Assembly (NCBI GenBank): GCA_031180725.1
Contig: JAPSLO010000001.1
Span: forward strand, 620,001-684,000
DNA: 64,000 bases
Direction: 5' to 3'
DNA from: Roseomonas sp.
Lineage (GTDB): Bacteria; Pseudomonadota; Alphaproteobacteria; Acetobacterales; Acetobacteraceae
Below, piece after piece: positions 44,034 to 51,950 of the stretch. Positions within the stretch are counted from its first letter, which is position 1, and each line of letters starts with the position of its first letter. Under the pieces are notes generated by a model, which was not told the origin of the DNA, ran no database searches, and was given only the letters and a program-made list of their open reading frames with translations. A program made the translations under genes and the position numbers.

Positions 44034-44780
44034 ATGACGGACGGCACGCCGCCACAGGGCCAGCTCGCGCGCCGCCAGGGTGTTGCGCTGTGGCGCCAGA
44101 TCCAGCAGGCGATCGAGGCCGAGATCGCCGCCGGCCAGCGCAAGGCCGGCGAGCGCCTGCCGACCGAGGCTGAACTCTCGGCCCGCTTCGCCGTGAACCG
44201 CCACACCGTCCGCCGCGCGATGGAGGAGCTGGAAGCCCGCGGCCTCGTGCGCATCGAGCAGGGCCGCGGCAGCTTCGTGGCTGAGGATGTGGTGGATTAC
44301 CGCCTCGGCCCCCGCACCCGCTTCTCCGAGAATATCCGCCGCCAGAATCGCGACCCGGAAGGGCGCATCGTCCGGATCGCGGAAATCCCGGCCGAGACCG
44401 CCATCGCCGAGGCCCTGCGCATCCGTCGCGGCCGCCCCGTGATCCTGGTGGAGCGCCTGGCGCTGGCCGATGGCCGTCCGGTGGTGCTGGGCACTCACCA
44501 CTTCCCCGCCGCGCGTTTCGCCCAGCTTCCGGCCCTGCTGACGGAGAACCCCTCGATCACCGCCGCGCTCGCCGCCTGCGGCGTGCCCGATTACCGCCGT
44601 CAGGTCACCCGCATCACCGCCCGCCTGCCAACGCCGGAGGAGGCGGAGCTGCTGCAGCAGGCACGCACGCGCCCGGTGCTGGTGACCGAGGCCCTGAATG
44701 TGGATCCGGCCGGCATGGTGGTGGATGTCACAATCGGACGCTACGCGGCGGGCCGGGTGCAGCTTGTGGTGGAGTCCTGA
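44034..44780 (+). CDS. phnF: GntR/HutC family phosphonate regulator PhnF
   Basis: A 248-residue transcription regulator. The N-terminal winged helix (about residues 17-80) includes GVALWRQIQQAIEAEIAAG and the recognition region LPTEAELSARFAVNRHTVRRAMEELEARGLV. The C-terminal UTRA effector domain (about 95-245) has FSENIRRQN and ILVERLALADGRPVVLGTHHFPA. PhnF proteins repress phn genes until a phosphonate-derived ligand or phosphate shortage releases them. It is divergent from phnG across the inverted repeat at 43955-43970 and lies 4 bp ahead of the second phnM. Confidence 0.95.
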   Translation: MTDGTPPQGQLARRQGVALWRQIQQAIEAEIAAGQRKAGERLPTEAELSARFAVNRHTVRRAMEELEARGLVRIEQGRGSFVAEDVVDYRLGPRTRFSENIRRQNRDPEGRIVRIAEIPAETAIAEALRIRRGRPVILVERLALADGRPVVLGTHHFPAARFAQLPALLTENPSITAALAACGVPDYRRQVTRITARLPTPEEAELLQQARTRPVLVTEALNVDPAGMVVDVTIGRYAAGRVQLVVES

Positions 44781-44784
44781 GAAG

Positions 44785-45984
44785 GTGGGCTGGGTGATCG
44801 CGGGCGGGCAGGCGCTGCTCGACAGCAGGATGGAACGCGCCGATGTGGCGCTGGAAAGCGGGCTTGTCGCGGCCGGCCCGCCGCCGCGGGCGCGGCGCTT
44901 CGACGCCACCGGCCTGCTGGTGATGCCCGGCCTGGTAGACATCCATGGCGACGCGCATGAGCGGCAGTTCCAGCCGCGCCCCGGCATCGACATCCTGCCC
45001 CGCCTGGCCATGCGCGATTCCGCCGCGCAGCTTCTGGCCGCCGGCATCACTACAGCCTTCCTCGGCGTGACGCTCTCCTGGGAGCCGGGGCTGCGCAGCA
45101 TCGAGGCCTGGCGCGCGACACTGGCTGCGGTGGAAGCGGCACGCCCGGAGGCGGGGGTGGATCTGCGCATCCATTGCCGCTTCGAGGCCGACAATTTCGA
45201 CGCGCTGGAGGAGGTGCTGGCGGATATCTCCGCCGGCCGCGTGCAGCTTCTGGCCTATAACGACCACACTCCCGGCATCGTGAAGCGCATCGCCGATCCC
45301 GCGCAGGCGTCCAAATATGCCGCGCGGGCCGGGGTGAAGGTGGCGGAGTTCGTGGCGCTGGCCGAACGCGCCTGGTCGCGCCGGCCGGATGTGCCCGCGG
45401 CGCAGGCGCGGCTGGCGCAGGCGGCGCGGCAGGCTGGCATCCCGATGCTCAGCCATGACGACGACACGCCGGAGACGCGCGTCGCCTTCCGCGCGCTGGG
45501 CGCCGGCATTTGCGAATTCCCGATGTCCGAGGCCGTTGCCGCCTTCGCGCGGGAGGCCGGAGAGCATGTGGTGATGGGCGCACCGAACGTGGTGCGCGGC
45601 GGCAGCCATCTGGGCTGGTCCGCCGCCGCGCCGTTGGCGGAACGTGGCCTCGTCACCGTGCTGGCCTCGGACTATGTCTGGCCCGCGATGCTGGAGGCGG
45701 CCTTCGTCATGGCGGGCCGCAGCGTGCTGGATCTGGCGCGGAGCTGGGCGCTGGTCTCCGCCAACCCGGCGGCGGCCACCGGGCTGCACGACCGGGGCCG
45801 CATCGCGCCCGGGCTGCGCGGCGATGTGGTGGTGGTGGATCCGGAAAGTCGTGCGCCAGTGGCGACCTTCGCGGCGGGGCAGCTGGCCTGGCTGGCACCA
45901 TCGGCGTCGGCGCGGCTGGGTTGGGTTTGCGGACCACCGGCGGAGCGGCCGGGCGTCAACCGCCGCGTCGCGTTCAGCGGCTAG
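44785..45984 (+). CDS. Second, diverged PhnM-type amidohydrolase
   Basis: A 399-residue paralogue of PhnM in the amidohydrolase superfamily. Metal His54 and Asp56 are kept, but the signature reads LVDIHGDAHERQFQPRPG where canonical PhnM has VDVHTDNLERQVQPR. LSHDDDTPETRVAFRALG and GAPNVVRGGSHLGWSAAAPL correspond to the PhnM blocks. The start is a GTG at 44785 or 44794. It is cotranscribed with phnF (4 bp apart), unlike the operon copy. It may serve a different triphosphate substrate or be expressed earlier than the operon (inference). Its 3' end has a decayed copy near 47025-47090. Confidence 0.9.
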   Translation: MGWVIAGGQALLDSRMERADVALESGLVAAGPPPRARRFDATGLLVMPGLVDIHGDAHERQFQPRPGIDILPRLAMRDSAAQLLAAGITTAFLGVTLSWEPGLRSIEAWRATLAAVEAARPEAGVDLRIHCRFEADNFDALEEVLADISAGRVQLLAYNDHTPGIVKRIADPAQASKYAARAGVKVAEFVALAERAWSRRPDVPAAQARLAQAARQAGIPMLSHDDDTPETRVAFRALGAGICEFPMSEAVAAFAREAGEHVVMGAPNVVRGGSHLGWSAAAPLAERGLVTVLASDYVWPAMLEAAFVMAGRSVLDLARSWALVSANPAAATGLHDRGRIAPGLRGDVVVVDPESRAPVATFAAGQLAWLAPSASARLGWVCGPPAERPGVNRRVAFSG

Positions 45985-46038
45985 CCGTCTGTCCGGACCT
46001 TCCGAGCGGGGCTTGTTCCCGGCGGAACGGCCCGGATT

Positions 46039-46060
46039 CCCGCTGGTGAGCGCCAGCGGG
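46039..46060. terminator. Hairpin terminator between convergent phnM2 and hydrolase genes
   Basis: CCCGCTGG and CCAGCGGG form a perfect 8-bp stem with a 6-nt loop, midway between the two convergent stops (45984 and 46095). On the plus strand ACTTTCGCGTTTC follows, weakly T-rich. Confidence 0.55.
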
Positions 46061-46094
46061 ACTTTCGCGTTTCAGCGGCGTATCACGCCGGACG

Positions 46095-46895
46095 TCAGGC
46101 GGCCTCGACGGGCGGCATGATGCCATCGTTGGACTGGGTCAGCGCCGCGCGCGCGCCGCGAGCACAGCTGGGCGCCCCCTGTTGCCGCAGAAGGCGAGCG
46201 GTGAAGTCGTGCTCGGCGAGCAGCGCGATGATGGCGTGTGGATCGAGAGGCCCTTGCGCCAGCAACAGGTCACGCAAGGGCGCGAACGCCCCTGCCTTCT
46301 TCAGGCGCTTCGCCACGGCATGCCCAGTGCCCTCGACCACCAGGATGTAGGTGCGTTCCGTCGCCACGGCCGCAAGGGCGTGAGCGTGCTCCAGCTCGCG
46401 ACGCTTGTTCCCGTAAAACGCCACGTACTCGACATCCGCGCTGGGGCGCTGAAGCGCGTGCGTGATCGGGTGCCGCTTGATGTGCTTCCGCCACTTCCAC
46501 CAGCGCTCATCGCTCTGTGGCCAGTGTTCGGGATGCACCGAGAATTGCGACGCGAAGGCAATGGCGCGGTGACAGCCCGGGAGCGCGGAGGCGAACCACA
46601 GGGCGCCGAATCCGCCCATGGAGTTTCCGAGGGTGATAACCCGACCGGAAAGCAGGGGCACAACACGCTGCAGAACGGCATCATGCGTGCTGTTGAACCA
46701 GCTCCGCGCCTTGTCGGCCACGAATGTGCCGGCGGCATCGGCGCCAGCTAGAAAGCCACGCCATTCCTCCCGTTGAACGCCAAGGCCAACGCCGGTGAAG
46801 GAGACGATGTGGAGGCCGCCGCTGCCGGGCTGGTGCGTGATGCGGAGCGTTTCGTCCTCGTAGACAGGCGCAAGGGCTTTGACTTCTGGCCTCAT
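46095..46895 (-). CDS. Alpha/beta-hydrolase fold protein of unknown substrate
   Basis: A 266-residue protein with the look of an alpha/beta-hydrolase. A GNSMGG nucleophile elbow centres on Ser92, after strand GRVITLGNSMGGFGALWFAS. A late His lies in VVEGTGHAVAKRLKKAG, and there is an acidic/His-rich stretch RRELEHAHALAAVATERT. The N-terminus (HQPGSGGLHIVSFTGVGLGVQREEW) shows no signal peptide, so it is likely cytoplasmic. The family is not recognised. A decayed paralogous piece lies at 47755-47804 on the same strand. It is convergent with phnM2 and lies in the accessory part of the window. Confidence 0.75.
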   Translation of the reverse strand: MRPEVKALAPVYEDETLRITHQPGSGGLHIVSFTGVGLGVQREEWRGFLAGADAAGTFVADKARSWFNSTHDAVLQRVVPLLSGRVITLGNSMGGFGALWFASALPGCHRAIAFASQFSVHPEHWPQSDERWWKWRKHIKRHPITHALQRPSADVEYVAFYGNKRRELEHAHALAAVATERTYILVVEGTGHAVAKRLKKAGAFAPLRDLLLAQGPLDPHAIIALLAEHDFTARLLRQQGAPSCARGARAALTQSNDGIMPPVEAA

Positions 46896-47024
46896 ATCAA
46901 CTGCTTTCGGTGAAAGGCCGACCCTAGCAGGACCAATTTGGCGTCTTTGAGAGGTTTTTTGGCGCCTGACCGCCGATAAAGGCAGCCTTCGTCATTACCG
47001 GCAAAAGCGCGCCGGGTCGCACGG

Positions 47025-47090
47025 GGAACTGGGCCCTGGTCCCCCGGGGGGCTCGCCTGGCTGGCGCCGTCGGACGCGGCACGGCTGGGC
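47025..47090 (+). pseudogene. Relic of a phnM2-like 3' end
   Basis: Two blocks match the intact phnM2 at 45740-45756 (17 nt, 15 identical) and 45883-45921 (39 nt, 31 identical). The second block still reads LAWLAPSDAARLG beside LAWLAPSASARLG. The blocks are 10 nt apart here and 126 nt apart in the intact gene, so 116 nt are missing and the frame is broken. Found by eye; orientation is the same as phnM2. Confidence 0.6.
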
Positions 47091-47181
47091 CGAACAACGG
47101 CGACCGCGGCCCGAGCCGGCCCGGGCCGGCCAACCGGAACGTGTTCGGCAGATAGCGCGCTGCCGGTACTTCTAGGCCTCT

Positions 47182-47607
47182 TCAGTCGACCGTGATGGTG
47201 GTGCCGCGCAGCACCTCATCCCAACGCGCACGCTCCGTCGCGATGAAGCGCCCGAAATCGGCGCCACGCAGATCCGACGGGTCCGCGCCCTCGGCCTGCA
47301 GGCGCTGCAGGACATCGGGCTGGCGGAGTGCATGGGCGATGGCGTCGGCGAGCTTCTCTCGTATCTCGCCAGGCGTGCCGCGCCGGACCAGTGCGCCGCA
47401 CCAGGCCGAGGAATCGCGGCCTGGCACACCGGCCTCGGCGACGGTGCGGATCTCCGGCATGGTGGAAAGCCGCGTCTTGCCGGTCACCGCCAAGGCCTTG
47501 ACCATGCCGGACTCGATCAGCCCGACGACGGAGTGCAGCGCTGTCACCATGAAGGGAATGTCACCAGCCGCCGGCTGGTGGACCCGGAAATCATCCGCCC
47601 GCACCAT
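47182..47607 (-). pseudogene. Truncated Bug/TctC receptor gene (C-terminal part only)
   Basis: The 141-residue open frame matches only the second half of a Bug-type receptor: DIPFMVTALHSVVGLIESGMV, then VKALAVTGKTRLSTMPEIRTVAEAGVPG, and the usual C-terminal helix GEIREKLADAIAHALRQPDV. The signal peptide and first lobe, about 160 residues, are missing, and the sequence upstream on the same strand is unrelated (a hydrolase relic). It cannot bind ligand or be exported as it stands. The break point is near 47560-47607. Confidence 0.8.
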
Positions 47608-47754
47608 GGGCGTCGTCCGCCGGCGGCCTTTCCGGCCCGACGCGGGAATTGCACCGGGTCCTGTCGGAGACGCGGCCGGGCTGATCCTCGCTCAGGCAGC
47701 CAGGCATCTCACGGCAGGCCGCGTCCTCATTGCCGGGAAAGCCACGCGACCCGC

Positions 47755-47804
47755 GTGCGTTCGTTCGCCACTGCCGCAAGGGCTCTGGCGTGCACCAGCT
47801 CGTG
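47755..47804 (-). pseudogene. Relic of the alpha/beta-hydrolase gene
   Basis: These 50 bp align without gaps to 46351-46400 in the intact hydrolase gene with 41 identities, same strand. The minus-strand reading HELVHARALAAVANERT parallels RELEHAHALAAVATERT in the intact protein. A stop codon follows within about ten codons, and flanking similarity is too weak to follow. It is a decayed paralogue fragment. Confidence 0.65.
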
Positions 47805-47853
47805 GCCCTGTGGCAACGTCGAGATCATCCGGCATTGGTTGCGGCACCAGCGG

Positions 47854-48273
47854 TCACCCCGGTGCCGACTGGTTCAGCGAAAACCAATAGTGGGCGACGG
47901 CGGCAACGAGGTCTTGCAGCTGCTCGGACTTCCCAGGCTTCACCAGAAAGGAGTTGGCACCGAGGTCGTAGGCACGCCGGATGTCCGACGCCTCCCCCGA
48001 GGACGTGAACACGATGACAGGTACGCGGCGCAGCTGCTCGTGGCCCTTCATCCAGGCGAGGACCTCGAATCCCGAGCGGCGCGGCAGCTTGAGATCGAGG
48101 AGCACGAGCGTCGGCGGCGCGCCGGGCCCGCCCAGCGTCGTTATGGCCGCATCCCCATCTGCCGCCAGGTTGATGGTGGCGACGATGCCGGCCTTACGGA
48201 AGGCACGCTTGAGCAGAAGCTGATCGTTGGGATCGTCTTCGACCAGCAAGACAGTGGGGGCCCCGAGGTCCAT
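47854..48273 (-). CDS. Single-domain response regulator (CheY/Rcp1-like)
   Basis: A 139-residue receiver domain without output domain. Acidic residues Glu12, Asp13 and Asp14 are in LLVEDDPNDQLLLKRAF, the phosphoacceptor is Asp60 in LVLLDLKLPRRSGFEVL, followed by a Thr/Ser in VIVFTSSGE and Lys in SFLVKPGKSEQ. Rcp1-type regulators carry phosphoryl groups from phytochrome-like kinases. The ATG overlaps the kinase stop as TAATG (48271-48275), so it is the partner of the upstream PAS kinase. Confidence 0.93.
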   Translation of the reverse strand: MDLGAPTVLLVEDDPNDQLLLKRAFRKAGIVATINLAADGDAAITTLGGPGAPPTLVLLDLKLPRRSGFEVLAWMKGHEQLRRVPVIVFTSSGEASDIRRAYDLGANSFLVKPGKSEQLQDLVAAVAHYWFSLNQSAPG

Positions 48274-49460
48274 TAGGCGCAGTCCAGCTCGAACCAGAAG
48301 GTGCTGCCAGCGCCAGGCTCAGAGGTGAGACCCACCGTGCCCCCCATCCGCTCCAGGCCCTTTTTGACAATAGCTAGGCCAATGCCGGTGCCGCCGTATT
48401 CGGCGACGCCGTGCAGGCGCTGGAACACCTCGAAGATGCGGGAGAAGTGCTCTGCGGCGATGCCGATGCCGTTGTCGCTGATGAAGACGCGGGCGCAGGC
48501 TCCCCGATCTTCGCTCCACACCCGGATCTCCGGGCGACGATCGGCAGGCATGAACTTCACGGCGTTGGAGAGCAGGTTGACCACCACCTGCTGGAGCGTG
48601 GCAGCGTGCGCTCGTACCGTGGGCAGGTCGGGCTGGATGCTCAGCGTCACCTGATCGACGCTGGACTTCACCTGCTCAACAGCTTGGCGAAAAATCCAGT
48701 CGAGAGCGACCGGCTCCAAGGTCAGGTTCTCGCGCGCCAGGCGACTATAAGCGAGCAGATCACGGATGAGCTGGTCCAGCCGCTCGGCACCTTCGGCGAT
48801 GCGGGAAAGGTACTCGCGGCCAGCATCGTCCAGCTTATCGCCGTAGTCCTCGCGCAGGGCGTCGCTGAAGCCCTGCATGGCCCGAAGCGGCGCGCGCAGG
48901 TCGTGAGCCACGGTGTAGGCGAAGGCCTGCAGCTCCTCATTTGCTTGCGTTAGCTGCTGCGTGCGCTCCTCAACCCGCCTCTCCAGGTCCTCGGTCAGCC
49001 GGCGGATCGCCTCGTTCGCCGCTTCGCGCTCCGTCACGTCGCGGGTGACCTTCACGAAGCCCTTCACTTCGCCATCGCGTAGGACGGGGGTGATGATCAG
49101 CTCGGCCATGAAGGTCGTGCCGTCCTTGCGCAACCGCCGGCCCTGCTCGTGGTAACGACCGTGCTCACGGACGATTTCCAGCTCCCGCTGTGGCTTCTGG
49201 GCGGCAGCTTCCTCGGGAAGGTAGAAGGTGGAGAAGTGGCGGCCAATGATCTCTTCGGCCCGCCATCCCTTAATCCGCTCGGCGCCGGGATTCCATGTGA
49301 CGACATGGCCCCCTGCGTCGAGCATGAAGATGGCATAGTCCTGCACAGCGTCGACGAGAGTCTCATGCTGGACTCGTGTGTCGGTGGTGGCTATGGACGC
49401 TGCAGGCGCTTGGGCGATGACGTCGCTCGAGGCGGGCTTGCTTTCGGGGCGACGGGTCAC
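48273..49460 (-). CDS. PAS-domain sensor histidine kinase
   Basis: A 395-residue cytosolic kinase. The order is a disordered N-terminus, one PAS domain (about 38-150, VDAVQDYAIFMLDAGGHVVTWNPGAERIKGW) with a PAC end, and a coiled coil (about 155-185). HisKA follows with the phosphorylated His in FAYTVAHDLRAPLRAMQGFSDALRED, then HATPase_c with N-box VVNLLSNAVKFMP, G1 FISDNGIGIA and G2 YGGTGIGLAIVKKGLERMGG. No transmembrane segment is visible. It overlaps the upstream hybrid kinase gene by 4 bp and the downstream regulator by 1 nt. Confidence 0.94.
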   Translation of the reverse strand: MTRRPESKPASSDVIAQAPAASIATTDTRVQHETLVDAVQDYAIFMLDAGGHVVTWNPGAERIKGWRAEEIIGRHFSTFYLPEEAAAQKPQRELEIVREHGRYHEQGRRLRKDGTTFMAELIITPVLRDGEVKGFVKVTRDVTEREAANEAIRRLTEDLERRVEERTQQLTQANEELQAFAYTVAHDLRAPLRAMQGFSDALREDYGDKLDDAGREYLSRIAEGAERLDQLIRDLLAYSRLARENLTLEPVALDWIFRQAVEQVKSSVDQVTLSIQPDLPTVRAHAATLQQVVVNLLSNAVKFMPADRRPEIRVWSEDRGACARVFISDNGIGIAAEHFSRIFEVFQRLHGVAEYGGTGIGLAIVKKGLERMGGTVGLTSEPGAGSTFWFELDCA

Positions 49461-50767
49461 AGGGGCGCCCTCACCTCTACACGCAGGCCGCGCTGACTGC
49501 TGTAGCAGATCTCGCCGTCGATCTGACGAACGAGTCTCGACAGGAGCATGGTGCCGACGCCGCCACCCGGCACCTGGCCGGCGGTGCCTATGCCGTTGTC
49601 CTCCACGATCAGCAGCATGCGCCTGTCCGCGCGCCTGAACTCGATGACGACCTTCCCCGCCCGTCCAGAGGGGAAGGCGTGCTCAAGAGCATTGGTCAGC
49701 AGCTCATTGGCGATGAGGCCGAGCGGGAGGGCGCGCTCGATATAAACTTGTACGGGCTCGGCTTCCAGCTCGATGCCCACTTGGGCACCAGGAACCAGCT
49801 GACGGCTCGCCTCGACGAGGTCGGCCAGGTAGTCGGCGAAGTTCACGTGCTGGTGGTCGCCGCCGGTGTGCAGTTTCCGCTGGACCATGGCCATGGCCAT
49901 GATCCGGGCGCTGACATCCTCGAAGGCATCGCGCACGCGCGCATCCTCGAACTGCTTGCCCTGAACCCTGAGCAGGCCCCGGATGGATTGCAGGTTGTTG
50001 TACACGCGATGGAACACCTCGTGCAGAAGGATCTCCTTCTGCTGCACCGCCCGTCGGAGCGGGGTGACATCGGTGACGGCGCCCTGATAGGCGTCCTCGC
50101 CGGGAACGCGGTGAGACTGCAGGAGGACAGTGCGCGGTCCAGCGGAACCCTCCAGCGTCGCCTCGATGCCTACTGGCCCGGCGGCCTCCAGCGTCGCCCA
50201 GTCGCGGAGACCTTCCCAGCGGAACAGGTCGAAGAAATTGAGGCTCCGCAAATCCTTGAGGCCGGCGACGCCCAGCATTTGCAGCAGCCTGGGATTGCCC
50301 ATCTGGAAGTCCCCATTCGGCTGGCACACGAAGAGTCCGACCGGGACAGACTGGAAGAGCTGCTCGTGGCGCTGACGCAGGCGACGGGACTCGCGCCGCT
50401 CTTTGACCCGCTCGGAGAGAGCCGCCACGGCACCGCGCAGCCGGGCCAGGCGCGAGGGGTCCTTGATGACGTAATCGTCGAAGCCGGACTTCAGTGCTTC
50501 GACAGCCATCTCCTCGCCGAGGGAACCCGTGAACAGCACGGCGCCGATATCCGGATCGGCCTGGCGAACTTCCCGGAGCACTTCGATGCCCGTGGACCAA
50601 CCCAGGCTGAAGTCGACGACTGCCACGTCAAAAGGCTGACGCATGGCCTGCCGGAGCGCTGCGAGGCTGTCGACTTCGATCACCCGCGCATCAGCAGCCC
50701 CGCGCCTGACTTCGCGTGCAGCAAGGCTCCGGTCTGCGGGATTGTCGTCCACAATGAGGATACGCAA
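49457..50767 (-). CDS. Receiver-PAS-HisKA_2 hybrid histidine kinase
   Basis: A 436-residue protein with an N-terminal receiver (phosphoacceptor Asp52 in VAVVDFSLGWSTGIEVLREV). A coiled linker and a PAS domain (about 135-245, LFQSVPVGLFVCQPNGDFQMGNPRLLQML) follow. A HisKA_2/HWE-type kinase comes next, with the phospho-His in LLHEVFHRVYNNLQSIRGLLRVQ and an ATPase region with NELLTNALEHAFP. A receiver ahead of a kinase suggests that it is itself controlled by another kinase and passes the signal on. First of three overlapping genes (4-bp overlap with the next). Confidence 0.92.
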   Translation of the reverse strand: MRILIVDDNPADRSLAAREVRRGAADARVIEVDSLAALRQAMRQPFDVAVVDFSLGWSTGIEVLREVRQADPDIGAVLFTGSLGEEMAVEALKSGFDDYVIKDPSRLARLRGAVAALSERVKERRESRRLRQRHEQLFQSVPVGLFVCQPNGDFQMGNPRLLQMLGVAGLKDLRSLNFFDLFRWEGLRDWATLEAAGPVGIEATLEGSAGPRTVLLQSHRVPGEDAYQGAVTDVTPLRRAVQQKEILLHEVFHRVYNNLQSIRGLLRVQGKQFEDARVRDAFEDVSARIMAMAMVQRKLHTGGDHQHVNFADYLADLVEASRQLVPGAQVGIELEAEPVQVYIERALPLGLIANELLTNALEHAFPSGRAGKVVIEFRRADRRMLLIVEDNGIGTAGQVPGGGVGTMLLSRLVRQIDGEICYSSQRGLRVEVRAPL

Positions 50768-51446
50768 CCATCGGCTCCGGTCTGTAGGCGAGCTTCAACC
50801 GATGCTCGTATAGATGCTATGGCCTAACGGCTTAATTGCATACAGTCCACTGCCATACTCCCGGCGGAACATGCCATGTCCAGCCTTACATTCCAATTTC
50901 GAGATGTTAGGTGCCAGGTACAGGTCGTCGGGCAGCAGTGCGTGACACTCAGCAGGGGTTGCCCGCTGGCGCGCTAAATTCGCTCTCAGTGGCAGGTGTG
51001 AGAGGACCGGGTGCTGCTCCTGTCCGGCTTATGTGTCTGGGCTGGAGGACAAGGCAGGGCGAAGTCGGTAGCCCAGCAAAATGCTCCGAATGCAAAAAAA
51101 ACAGCCGCAGTGGAGCCCGATGCGGCGGCCAAGAGAGGTCTGCCCAACTCATGGATGACGAAGCGCGGGCCCAGCAGCAGGGACCGTCAGAAGGAGCCGC
51201 CCGCCATTACCAGCCCCAGGACGCTGATGATGAAGCCGGCCCAGCGTGACACGAGATGTTCGATAGTGCGGCCCTTGCAATCCGAATCCGGTGCCTCGCC
51301 TACCGCGACGCCAACAGGGCCTGTGCACTGAACCTTTTGTTACTAAGGCGTTGTGATCGTGGCGGAACTGGCGGCCTTCCTCACCTGGCGCCGGACGGCG
51401 AGACAGGAGATGTGCCACGACTGCCATGGGAAAACAGAAGGAGAGA
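50768..51446. other. Gene-poor region next to tRNA-Asn
   Basis: This 679-bp stretch has no credible complete gene and is less GC-rich than its surroundings. A short minus-strand open stretch (51187-51339) would encode a hydrophobic ending, VSRWAGFIISVLGLVMAGGSF, but has no start codon after its upstream stop. The promoter of the signalling operon should lie at its left end. Confidence 0.5.
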
Positions 51447-51521
51447 TGGCTCCGGCGGTTGGATTCGAACCAACGACCAACGGATTAACAGTCCGCTGCG
51501 CTACCGCTGCGCCACGCCGGA
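51447..51521 (-). tRNA. tRNA-Asn (anticodon GTT), CCA encoded
   Basis: Minus-strand cloverleaf: 5' TCCGGCG (51515-51521) pairs with CGCCGGA near the 3' end. Discriminator G and an encoded CCA (51447-51449) follow. The anticodon GTT is at 51487-51489 in loop CTGTTAA, and the T-arm reads GGTTCGAATCC. Confidence 0.97.
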
Positions 51522-51674
51522 TCAGCCGTGGCGGGGCGTATAGCCGCCAATCGGCGCGGGGTGAAGCCCCCTTATCCCTGCTACGTCCCTCCGGGTGCAG
51601 GGCCCTCCGTGCCGATCGCAACCTGCAGGCGCGCCATTCACCTCGGCGGGACCGGCAGGGGAGGGGAGAGGTCA

Positions 51675-51745
51675 AGGCCGCGGCCGGAATCGAACCGGCA
51701 TTCACGGATTTGCAGTCCGGTGCATCACCACTCTGCCACGCGGCC
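51675..51745 (-). tRNA. tRNA-Cys (anticodon GCA), CCA not encoded
   Basis: The acceptor stem GGCCGCG (51739-51745) pairs with CGCGGCC (51676-51682). The discriminator is U, as in cysteine tRNAs. The next three bases are TGA, not CCA, so the tail must be added by tRNA nucleotidyltransferase. Anticodon GCA is at 51711-51713. It lies 153 bp from tRNA-Asn on the same strand. Confidence 0.95.
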
Positions 51746-51950
51746 CCGTCAGGTCGCCGGGGTGGTGTCGCCGGCGGGCCGGCCTCTCTATCCGGCAGCG
51801 GCGCGCGCGGGTCAAGCGCGGCCTTGGCTGTCGCTAGGGCGGTGCTTGGCCACCGGACGGGTGGATCGTATAAGCGCCGCGATGCGAAAGGCTGTTGCGA
51901 TGCAAGGCGAAATGCGGCCCGTGCCGTCATTGGCGGGGATTTCCAGCCTG

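Noticed and set aside
51187-51339. Minus-strand open stretch with a hydrophobic, protein-like ending (VSRWAGFIISVLGLVMAGGSF)
   Set aside because: No ATG, GTG or TTG lies in frame between the upstream stop and the hydrophobic part; it may be a gene remnant but cannot be called a gene.
46095-51521. A genomic island integrated at tRNA-Asn
   Set aside because: The tRNA 3' end faces the accessory block, but no integrase and no repeat of the tRNA 3' end were seen.
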